From an uncultured bacterium (GTDB lineage Bacteria; CALINM01): a stretch of DNA of 40,015 bases. The position numbers and the translations under genes are program-made. Of this stretch, positions 33,381-40,015 are shown piece after piece. Position 1 is the first letter of the stretch. Each line of letters starts with the position of its first letter. The notes beneath the pieces are model-generated. The model searched no databases, was not told where the DNA came from, and worked only from the letters and a program-made list of their open reading frames with translations. The stretch spans positions 1-40,015 of the forward strand of contig CALINM010000050.1 in NCBI GenBank assembly GCA_938045315.1. The letters run 5' to 3'.

Positions 33381-34004
33381 ATGACAATTAGATATATAAT
33401 TACTGCATTAATCATGGTAAACCTTTTTTTTATAGAAAGAGGCTTTTCCCAGAGTTTAGGTTATGATTTTGGTTATAAGGATGCGAAAAAAACTACAGAT
33501 GAATTTTCTCTCTCAGCGGGACAGTTGAATTTCAATAATGAATGGAAAGCAAGGGCCTTCTTTCAATTAGAAATTATGGAAAGAGATGAAAAATATGGAT
33601 TTGGTCTTGGACTGGGGTGGACAAACATTGATAGTAAAAGATTTACAGAAAACCTGATAAATTACAAGGAATCTGTTGACTTTATACCAGTTGAATTAAA
33701 TGGGAAAAGATTTTTTCAGCTAAACAACCTTGAATTTGGAATTGGCATTGGGGTTAGTATGAATTTTTTTAATTATCAACTTGACAATGTTGATATAAAT
33801 AAAAATTTAGAATCCAAAACCAGGGTACTTTTTGGTGCCCAGGGAATGGGTGAATTCAAAATTCTTTTTCCCTCCTCTTATGGCAAAAATGCCTTTGTAG
33901 GTTTAGAAGGAAAGTATCAATGGGTTGATAAAGCAAACACGTTTTTAGACCATAGAGAACTTAGCAATTATAGATTGATCATAAAATTAGGAGGTATTTT
34001 TTAA
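33381..34004 (+). CDS. Putative outer-membrane beta-barrel protein
   Basis: 207 aa with an N-terminal signal peptide (ITALIMVNLFFIERGFSQ), alternating hydrophobic strands (GFGLGLGWTNI, LEFGIGIGVSMNF, NAFVGLEGKYQWV) and a C-terminal phenylalanine (LIIKLGGIF). These are typical of small outer-membrane barrels. The strands resemble no family that can be named. It is a monocistronic gene with GGAGGGGGAGGA before the ATG, divergent from the DUF554/mqnA pair. A role with the neighbouring operon is not evident. Confidence 0.6.
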   Translation: MTIRYIITALIMVNLFFIERGFSQSLGYDFGYKDAKKTTDEFSLSAGQLNFNNEWKARAFFQLEIMERDEKYGFGLGLGWTNIDSKRFTENLINYKESVDFIPVELNGKRFFQLNNLEFGIGIGVSMNFFNYQLDNVDINKNLESKTRVLFGAQGMGEFKILFPSSYGKNAFVGLEGKYQWVDKANTFLDHRELSNYRLIIKLGGIF

Positions 34005-34095
34005 TATCAAAAATTAATTTTTACTAAAAAATCTGGAAGCTACAAATTTTTTAATAACCAAAATGGGTACAGGCACAAAAACCTTTCACTTTTTT

Positions 34096-34117
34096 TGGTT
34101 AACATGTTCATACCTAT
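34096..34117 (+). repeat. 22-bp dispersed repeat, copy 2
   Basis: Same orientation as the copy at 435-456, differing at two positions. It lies 23 bases upstream of the -35 box of the respiratory operon and 20 bases after a GGGTACAGGCAC sequence. The latter resembles the inverted GGGGACAGACAC of the left margin, so this gap may hold a relic of the same element. Confidence 0.4.
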
Positions 34118-34139
34118 AGAAAATTTTTTTAAAAAAGTA

Positions 34140-34168
34140 TTGACGTTTAGGTTAATATGTGTTACATT
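34140..34168 (+). promoter_or_regulatory. Sigma-70-type promoter of the respiratory operon
   Basis: TTGACG (34140-34145) and TACATT (34163-34168) are separated by exactly 17 bases, 32 bases before the ATG at 34201. It is in a 196-base gap with no gene. The -10 box is imperfect, so the call is moderate. Confidence 0.5.
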
Positions 34169-34200
34169 TTTCACATGCAATTTTAAAATAAGGTTATAAG

Positions 34201-36114
34201 ATGATAAACTCAGTCGATTTATTGCTATTATTAATTTCAATCACTATATCGTTGTTTGGTTTCATTAGAATTTTCCAGAGATGGAAAATTGGCCAGAATG
34301 ATCCAAATATAAAAAGCAATTTTAAAATAGCTTTAAGCAGAGTTCTTAAGCATACAGATGTTTTACGTGAAAGAGAAATGGGATTCTTTCACCTGTTCCT
34401 TTTCTATCTCTTTGTTGTTGCAATCTTGCTTGTAATAATTTTTCAATTTCCCATTAAGTTCATAAAGCCCATTGCGTTCGTACAATCTATTGCGCTTGAT
34501 ATAATTGGTTTTATTGCCCTTTCAGGAGTTATTTACTTTATTTATCGTAGAATAAAGGTTAAAGACAAAGGGTTTGACAATAAAAGAGAAGATTTCATTA
34601 TACTCTATTTGCTTTTGATAATCTTGTCTACGGGGTTTCTAATGGAGGCCCTAAGGGTTAAAGTTGAGGGAAGATACTATTTTTCTCCCATCGGTACTGT
34701 TTTTTCTATTATAATTCCTAACATAAAGGACATTTACCCAGCACTATCTTTGATCTTCTGGAGAGCTCACTTTTTTTCAATACTAGTATTTATTGCTTAT
34801 CTTCCCTATTCTAAGTTAGCACACATTATATTGATCCCCTATAATTACATGAACCAGAGTGTCGCACCTAAAGGTGTTTATAAACTTCTTGATCTCGATA
34901 ATGCAGAGGAGTTTGGAGCAAATAAACTGGCAGATCTAACATGGAAAGATCTCTTAGATTTAGATACCTGTGTAAGATGTGGAAGATGTCAGGATAACTG
35001 TCCTGCAAATATAACTAAAAAGCCTCTTTCTCCCAAGAAGGTGATTCAGGACCTAAAGAAGGTTCTCGATAATTATAAGAATAATCCATCAGCACCACTC
35101 ATAAATGAAGATATAACAGATGAGGTAGTGTTTGCTTGTACTACGTGTAGAGCCTGTGTGGAAAATTGTCCAGCTGGTATAGATCATCTGAATAAAATGA
35201 TAGAACTCAAGAGATATCTTGTTTTAATGGAGGGCTCAATTTCACCAGAAGCACAGCTGTTATTCAAAAATCTTGAGAGAAATGGTAATCCCTGGGGCAT
35301 GCCCGCTTCTACAAGAGGGGATTGGGTAAAGGATTTAGAAGTGCCATTTCTTGCTGAGCTGGAAAACCCAGAAGAGATTGATTTTCTATTTTGGCCCGGT
35401 TGTGCTGGTGCCTTTGATGATAGATATATGAAGGTTGTTAAAAGGTGTGTGGAGATATTCAAAAAGGCGGGTATAAAGTTTGCTGTGTTAGGTGAGGAAG
35501 AGACATGTTGTGGTGATCCAGCGAGGAAATTGGGCAATGAGTATCTTTATGATATGCTAGCAAGACAAAATGTGGAAACTATGAACAATTATAAAGTAAA
35601 GAAAATAGTAACCTCATGTCCCCATTGTTTTAATACCCTTGCCAAGGATTACAAACAGATTGATGGTAATTATGAGGTTTTAACACACGCGCAATTAATA
35701 CTATCTCTGTTAAGAGACGGAAAAATAAAGCTTATTAATAAGTTTGATGGCAAAGTTGTTTATCACGATTCCTGCTATTTGGCCAGATATAATGGTATTT
35801 ACGATGAGCCAAGGGAGATTATAAAATCAACGGGTGTAAGATTGGTTGAGTTTGAAAGAAGGGGTATAAAAGGATTCTGCTGTGGTGGTGGTGGTGGAAA
35901 TATGTTTCTTGAAGAACATGCACCTCGTATGAATGATACAAGGCTTTCTCAAATACTTGAATCTCCACAGGGCGAGGGTTTAACAGGTGTTGCTGTAGCC
36001 TGTCCCTTCTGTCTGACCATGATGATAGATGCTACAAAGACATATAATAAAGAGGAAGAAATTTCAGTAAAAGATTTATCGGAGCTTGTTTACGATGCTA
36101 TGGAAAAAAATTAG
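34201..36114 (+). CDS. Membrane cytochrome b/CCG iron-sulfur oxidoreductase (ETF:menaquinone oxidoreductase-like)
   Basis: 637 aa with three parts. Residues 1-230 hold about six hydrophobic segments like the nitrate-reductase gamma (cytochrome b) domain. Residues 257-323 carry two [4Fe-4S] motifs, CVRCGRCQDNCP and CTTCRACVENCPAGI. Residues from 400 contain two CCG domains (FWPGCAG...ETCCGDPARKLG; VVYHDSCYLARYN...GFCCGGGGG), as in HdrB/HdrD, GlcF and LutA. This architecture is that of the membrane-bound iron-sulfur proteins proposed as ETF:menaquinone oxidoreductase in aromatic and fatty-acid degraders. A heterodisulfide-like reductase is the other option. The end overlaps the cytochrome gene by 20 bases, so the operon is tightly coupled. 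Confidence 0.8.
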   Translation: MINSVDLLLLLISITISLFGFIRIFQRWKIGQNDPNIKSNFKIALSRVLKHTDVLREREMGFFHLFLFYLFVVAILLVIIFQFPIKFIKPIAFVQSIALDIIGFIALSGVIYFIYRRIKVKDKGFDNKREDFIILYLLLIILSTGFLMEALRVKVEGRYYFSPIGTVFSIIIPNIKDIYPALSLIFWRAHFFSILVFIAYLPYSKLAHIILIPYNYMNQSVAPKGVYKLLDLDNAEEFGANKLADLTWKDLLDLDTCVRCGRCQDNCPANITKKPLSPKKVIQDLKKVLDNYKNNPSAPLINEDITDEVVFACTTCRACVENCPAGIDHLNKMIELKRYLVLMEGSISPEAQLLFKNLERNGNPWGMPASTRGDWVKDLEVPFLAELENPEEIDFLFWPGCAGAFDDRYMKVVKRCVEIFKKAGIKFAVLGEEETCCGDPARKLGNEYLYDMLARQNVETMNNYKVKKIVTSCPHCFNTLAKDYKQIDGNYEVLTHAQLILSLLRDGKIKLINKFDGKVVYHDSCYLARYNGIYDEPREIIKSTGVRLVEFERRGIKGFCCGGGGGNMFLEEHAPRMNDTRLSQILESPQGEGLTGVAVACPFCLTMMIDATKTYNKEEEISVKDLSELVYDAMEKN

Positions 36115-36964
36115 TTTAATAATATTTATTCTTTGTATACCTGTTATGGCACAGGCTGCTTACAGGGAACAAGATAAAAAATGTATGGAAGAGTGCCATG
36201 GTAAGGATAGTTTTTATTATACCCCTGCATCTAATTGGGGTAATTTACATGCCCTGTATGTAGATTATGAAAAGTTTCTAAAGTCGAAGCATGGGATTTT
36301 TACATGTCTTGATTGTCATCCCGATGCAGATGCAGGCGAAAAAGCCCATTTTCCTTCAAGAAAAAATGTTAAATGTGAGGCATGTCATGGCCCTTATACC
36401 TTGATGCCTGAGAGTATAAAAAAAGTGTTTCAAGAAAAGGGCATATCAATGCCAGAAAACAAAAGGGTATATTTAGATTATATTGATAGTTTGCATGGAA
36501 AAGCCTACTATCAACAAAAGAGAAATGCTCCTTACTGCTCGAATTGTCATGACCCTCACAATGCAAATAAAAACGATAAAGATTTTTCTGTAAGTCTGGA
36601 AAATCTTCCCGGGACATGTGGTAAATGTCATCCTTCTCAAACAAAGCTTGAAAAGACAATATTTTCCAGACTCGCATTATTTAGAATAAATGGACACCAA
36701 AAGGGTGATTCAGCAACAGATTTTACTGCTAAAAATTGTGTTTCCTGCCATCAAGGTGATGCAGCCCATGGCAAAAGAGCAAATGAGCATGTTTGTATGG
36801 ATTGTCATAGGAGAAAATCAAGCTTTCTTGCTTCAGATTTTCATGGAAATGAACTACCCGGGCTGGCAATATTGATGAATTTTGGGCTTTTATTCGGGCT
36901 AGTTTTAGTAGGTGGCTTTGTAATAGCATACAAGCTATCAGAGAAAGTTAAAAAGAAGGAATAG
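36095..36964 (+). CDS. Membrane-anchored multihaem cytochrome c (six CXXCH plus one CXXXCH)
   Basis: 289 aa from the ATG at 36095, with GGAG ten bases upstream; a TTG at 36086 is less likely. A signal peptide (KKISLIIFILCIPVMAQA) exports it. Six canonical haem motifs are CLDCH, CEACH, CSNCH, CGKCH, CVSCH and CMDCH. An additional N-terminal CMEECH has three residues between the cysteines. A C-terminal transmembrane anchor is AILMNFGLLFGLVLVGGFVIAYKL. Position ahead of FeS, NrfD and molybdopterin genes matches QrcA-type subunits. It would receive electrons from, or deliver them to, periplasmic cytochromes. Confidence 0.85.
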   Translation: MLWKKISLIIFILCIPVMAQAAYREQDKKCMEECHGKDSFYYTPASNWGNLHALYVDYEKFLKSKHGIFTCLDCHPDADAGEKAHFPSRKNVKCEACHGPYTLMPESIKKVFQEKGISMPENKRVYLDYIDSLHGKAYYQQKRNAPYCSNCHDPHNANKNDKDFSVSLENLPGTCGKCHPSQTKLEKTIFSRLALFRINGHQKGDSATDFTAKNCVSCHQGDAAHGKRANEHVCMDCHRRKSSFLASDFHGNELPGLAILMNFGLLFGLVLVGGFVIAYKLSEKVKKKE

Positions 36965-36966
36965 GC

Positions 36967-37548
36967 ATGAAAAAAAGATATGCAATAGGAATAGATTTAA
37001 ACAAATGTATTGGTTGCCATACCTGTGAGATTGTATGTAAATTAGAAAATAAAGTTCCCATATCAGTTTGGAGAATATGGATAAAAGAGGGATTAAAAGG
37101 AAAATATCCACTTGTAAGGAAGGTATTTTTACCAGTTTTGTGTAATCACTGTGAAAATCCCACATGTGTAACAGTTTGTCCTGTAAAGGCTTCAATCAAA
37201 AGAGAAGATGGAATTGTTATTGTAGACCCCCATAGATGTATTGGTTGCAGGTATTGCATGGCAGCATGTCCCTATGGGATGAGACATGTTAATCCATTAT
37301 TAGGCATCGTACAAAAATGTGATTTCTGTTTACATAGAATCGAAAATAATAGTAAGCCAGCCTGTGTAGCTTCATGCCCTGCAAAAGCATTTGTTTTCGG
37401 AGATTTAAATGATAAAAATAGTGAAATCTATAAATTTGTCATAGAAAATAATATTTCAGTTTTAAAAGAAGATACGGGCAATCTTCCTCAGGCTTTTTAT
37501 GCAGGATTAGATTTTACACTTGCTGATAAAAAGGGGATGCCGGAGTAA
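36967..37548 (+). CDS. Four-cluster ferredoxin subunit (PsrB/QrcC/NrfC-like)
   Basis: 193 aa, 4x[4Fe-4S] polyferredoxin of the DMSO-reductase family electron-transfer type. Cysteine groups are CIGCHTCEIVCK, CNHCENPTCVTVCP, CIGCRYCMAACP and CDFCLHRI...CVASCP, the usual order. It has no signal peptide and presumably is carried out by association with the Tat-exported molybdopterin subunit. Three bases separate its stop from the start of the NrfD gene. Confidence 0.88.
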   Translation: MKKRYAIGIDLNKCIGCHTCEIVCKLENKVPISVWRIWIKEGLKGKYPLVRKVFLPVLCNHCENPTCVTVCPVKASIKREDGIVIVDPHRCIGCRYCMAACPYGMRHVNPLLGIVQKCDFCLHRIENNSKPACVASCPAKAFVFGDLNDKNSEIYKFVIENNISVLKEDTGNLPQAFYAGLDFTLADKKGMPE

Positions 37549-37551
37549 ACT

Positions 37552-38448
37552 ATGGATACAATGCTTATATACAATGTTCCCATGCAAGAGACCTTTGGTG
37601 TATGGATTGCTGTTTATTTCTATCTAACTGGGCTTAGTGCGGGATCTTTTATACTATCAACATTAAGATATGTTTTTGGATTCGAACAGTTTAAACCTCT
37701 TGCAAAACCAGGTGTGGTTCTTGCCGCTTTACTTTTAATTCTGGCTCCTATGGCACTTTTGATACATTCTGGTCAACCAATGAGAGCGTGGCATCTATTT
37801 GTATTTATAAATCCCTCTTCACCTCTGTCATGGGGGTCTTTCTTATTGACAATTTATCCCATTATTTCTGTGATTTATGGGTACTTTATGTTTAAAGAAA
37901 ATAAAAAATGGGCAAAGATAATGGGTATTATTGGTATACCATCTGCAATTGCTGTTCATGGGTATACAGGTTTTGTACTTTCTGTGGCTAAAGCTCGAGC
38001 ACTCTGGGCTACCCCTATTATGCCTTTATTGTTTCTTATATCAGCAATAATTTCAGGTATTGCTATGATGATGATTGTAAATGTAATACAGGGGTACTTC
38101 TTCACAAAGGAAAGAAAAATTAACACTGACTTACTCTTTATTCTTGGTAAGATGCTAATATGGATTATTATCTTCGATCTTTTCTTGGTTTTTTGTGATA
38201 TTATAGCTCACTATACGGGACACAAAGAGGGTATAGAAGTAGTAAAGCATATGTTTACGGGCACTTTTGGGTTTCTCTTCCTCTTTGCTGAAGTGTTAGT
38301 GGGTAAGGTAGTGCCTCTTGTTGTATTTTCTGTGCCTAAGTGGAGAAAAACATCTATTTACTTAATCATGGCGATAATAATTATGATTGGAATCTTTATT
38401 ATGCGTTATAACGTAGTGGTCGGTGGGGAACATATCCCTATTGTTTAA
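37552..38448 (+). CDS. NrfD/PsrC-family quinone-binding membrane subunit
   Basis: 298 aa, with around eight to nine hydrophobic segments; WIAVYFYLTGLSAGSFIL near the N terminus is the NrfD signature, followed by LIHSGQPMRAWHLFVFINPSSPLSWGSF, which contains family-typical polar residues of the quinone site. Gene order FeS-NrfD-molybdopterin is that of quinone-linked periplasmic modules (Psr, Qrc, Ttr). It would exchange electrons between menaquinone and the FeS subunit. No haem ligand pattern is obvious. Confidence 0.88.
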   Translation: MDTMLIYNVPMQETFGVWIAVYFYLTGLSAGSFILSTLRYVFGFEQFKPLAKPGVVLAALLLILAPMALLIHSGQPMRAWHLFVFINPSSPLSWGSFLLTIYPIISVIYGYFMFKENKKWAKIMGIIGIPSAIAVHGYTGFVLSVAKARALWATPIMPLLFLISAIISGIAMMMIVNVIQGYFFTKERKINTDLLFILGKMLIWIIIFDLFLVFCDIIAHYTGHKEGIEVVKHMFTGTFGFLFLFAEVLVGKVVPLVVFSVPKWRKTSIYLIMAIIIMIGIFIMRYNVVVGGEHIPIV

Positions 38449-38462
38449 AGGATGAGATTGTT

Positions 38463-40015
38463 ATGAAGAGAAGAGAGTTTATAAAATTAACCGGGTTGGT
38501 TGGTACATCACTAATAGGTGGTGTAAACATTGATGAAGCTAATCCATATAATCTTTGGAAGCCTATTCCTATCAATAGGCTGGAAAAGACTCAAACTATC
38601 TGCGCCCTATGTAAAAACCATTGTGTACTTAATGTATATAAAAGAAAAGAACTGGTTATTAGTTTGGAGCCCGATGAAAAAAATGTCCTATGCCCTAAGG
38701 TATTAGCATATCACAATATTTTGTATGATAGAGACAGGATAAAAACGCCTTTATTGAGAAGTGGCAAGAGGGGTAGTTTTAATTTTAAAACTATAAGCTA
38801 TGAGAAAGCTATTGAGATACTGAAAGAAAAGATAAATGAAGGGCTGTATGTGGATGCTTTGGCAAAGGGTGAGTTAGAAAAATACTACTTGTATCATATA
38901 TCTAATAAAATTAATTTTGTTCCTGATTTTAGATTTAAAGAAGTTTTAGGTGTCGATTGTGTATATTTTGATATAGAAAGATCAGATTTAATCCTTAATT
39001 TTGGTTCTGATATTATCCTTGACAATATGTTTTATACCCTTGCCCAGCATATGGGTAAGTATGCAAAGAAAATAATAAACTTTACACCTATGATACCAAA
39101 TGATAGTTTTCTCGGAAGTCAGTGGTATCCTACAAAAACTGAAGAACTGGGTGTGATAGCAAATAAAATAATCAATGGATTAAAAGGCTCATTGGTAGAT
39201 GTTAAATTGCAACCAGTAATTGATAAAATCAAAAATTCTAAGAATATATGCATCGTATTTAGTGAGGGTATTTTAGAAAGTAAGGCTGGTATTAATAGTT
39301 TAATCCAAATTATTAATCTGGCCAAAGCAGTTAATGGTATTAATAGAGAGGGAGGAATTTATTTTTACAAACACCAATATGGTAGTAGACCCTTTAATTT
39401 GTTTAGAGAAAAAATTAATAATTATGGAGTTTACAATTTTGATCCATTTTTAATCTACATTTTAGATGATTTTAGAAAGGCTCTTGATTCCATACCTTTT
39501 ATTGTCTATTTTGGCAGTGAAAAGACAGAAATAGCAAAATTTGCTGATTTAATAATCCCTATACCCTATTTCTTTGAAAGAAGTGATATCTATATTAGAA
39601 GGACTAGCCAGGGGTTTAATTTATCATTGTCACCCCATGCGATTTCAGGTGGTGTTGAGGCAATAGATATGAGAGATAGAACAAGTATTGAGCTTTTATT
39701 TCAGAAGATATTTAATTATAAAGCTCCATACGGTATAAAAGACATATCCCAACTGGTATTAACAATCAATAGTAAATTGCTAGAAAAAGATGTCTTTGTG
39801 AATAATCTAAAATTAAAGGTCCCCTTAATTCAGGCAAACCCAAATTCTCCAGAGGCTGCATCTACCATTAATGATAAAAAGTTAAGTCTTTATTTATATA
39901 ATGATTCGGTTATTTCCTTGAAAACCAGGGGGAGTAAATGGGCTGAAGAGATGGGCCACTCAAATGCTTTGCTTATTAACCCAAAAACTGCTGCAAAATA
40001 TGGATTGAAACATGG
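38463..40015 (+). CDS. Tat-exported molybdopterin oxidoreductase family subunit (3'-truncated by window)
   Basis: 517 codons are open to the right edge. The Tat signal MKRREFIKLTG opens the protein. An N-terminal [4Fe-4S] motif follows: Cys47, Cys50, Cys54 and Cys77 (CALCKNHC...CPK). The GSFNFKTISYEKAIEIL and SDLILNFGSDI stretches are domain-II marks of the DMSO-reductase superfamily. Only about 100 residues lie between the cluster and SDLILNFGS, where the active-site Mo ligand loop normally sits, and no such loop is visible. It resembles QrcB/Act-type subunits, which are catalytically inactive, more than a working reductase. The C-terminal cofactor domain begins near LYNDSVISLKTRGSKWAEEMG. 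Confidence 0.8.
   Translation, partial: MKRREFIKLTGLVGTSLIGGVNIDEANPYNLWKPIPINRLEKTQTICALCKNHCVLNVYKRKELVISLEPDEKNVLCPKVLAYHNILYDRDRIKTPLLRSGKRGSFNFKTISYEKAIEILKEKINEGLYVDALAKGELEKYYLYHISNKINFVPDFRFKEVLGVDCVYFDIERSDLILNFGSDIILDNMFYTLAQHMGKYAKKIINFTPMIPNDSFLGSQWYPTKTEELGVIANKIINGLKGSLVDVKLQPVIDKIKNSKNICIVFSEGILESKAGINSLIQIINLAKAVNGINREGGIYFYKHQYGSRPFNLFREKINNYGVYNFDPFLIYILDDFRKALDSIPFIVYFGSEKTEIAKFADLIIPIPYFFERSDIYIRRTSQGFNLSLSPHAISGGVEAIDMRDRTSIELLFQKIFNYKAPYGIKDISQLVLTINSKLLEKDVFVNNLKLKVPLIQANPNSPEAASTINDKKLSLYLYNDSVISLKTRGSKWAEEMGHSNALLINPKTAAKYGLKH

Noticed and set aside
1-40015. CRISPR arrays, tRNA and rRNA genes
   Set aside because: No regularly spaced repeats and no cloverleaf or rRNA-like segments were recognised; the window is almost entirely protein coding.

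Overview
The window is an AT-rich stretch (well under 40% G+C by eye, with heavy use of AGA/AGG and ATA codons). It comes from a Gram-negative, anaerobic, respiring bacterium. Evidence for this: a Tat signal, a periplasmic multihaem cytochrome c, an outer-membrane-like protein, NrfD-type quinone-module subunits, ferredoxin-dependent enzymes and a futalosine-pathway menaquinone gene (mqnA). The taxon cannot be fixed from the sequence. A moderately thermophilic Deferribacterota-like or deltaproteobacterial-like organism would fit, but that is a guess.

Bases 1-516 hold no intact gene, only what looks like decayed transposase sequence. A ketopantoate-reductase-like gene follows (517-1461). From about 1.6 to 31.8 kb, almost gap-free and all on the + strand, lies a large catabolic island for anaerobic breakdown of aromatic acids through benzoyl-CoA. 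It encodes all four subunits of an ATP-dependent class I benzoyl-CoA reductase: ATPase subunits at 1642-3318 and active-site subunits at 16516-18866. It also encodes the three 'upper' enzymes: dienoyl-CoA hydratase (dch, 9615), hydroxyenoyl-CoA dehydrogenase (had, 10432) and the ring-opening hydrolase (oah/bamA, 11788). The lower pathway genes are thiolases, an SDR, crotonase, 3-hydroxyacyl-CoA dehydrogenase and a decarboxylating-type glutaryl-CoA dehydrogenase. Together they could take 3-hydroxypimelyl-CoA to acetyl-CoA. Interleaved are a tungsten-type aldehyde:ferredoxin oxidoreductase with its own polyferredoxin, two acyl/aryl-CoA ligases (one PaaK-like), indolepyruvate:ferredoxin oxidoreductase (iorAB) and a LivKHMGF ABC importer. 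Further members are an amidohydrolase, a second ketopantoate-reductase-like protein, a BbsAB-like thiolase/DUF35 pair, a GalT/HIT-like protein, a GNAT and a 71-residue orphan.

Two exact GG-N10-GC sigma-54 type promoters stand in front of the ATPase-subunit operon (1580) and in front of oah (11716). The second follows a strong intrinsic terminator after had. The island therefore appears to be two sigma-54-driven transcription units, with the reductase subunits split between them.

A convergent terminator at 31.79 kb ends the island. A small minus-strand pair (DUF554 membrane protein, mqnA) and a beta-barrel-like protein follow. From 34.2 kb to the right edge is a respiratory operon. It encodes a membrane cytochrome b/CCG iron-sulfur protein resembling ETF:menaquinone oxidoreductase, then a Qrc/Psr-like module: multihaem cytochrome c, four-cluster ferredoxin, NrfD, and a Tat-exported molybdopterin-family protein that looks catalytically reduced and is cut by the window edge. 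This operon plausibly returns electrons from acyl-CoA dehydrogenation to the menaquinone pool.
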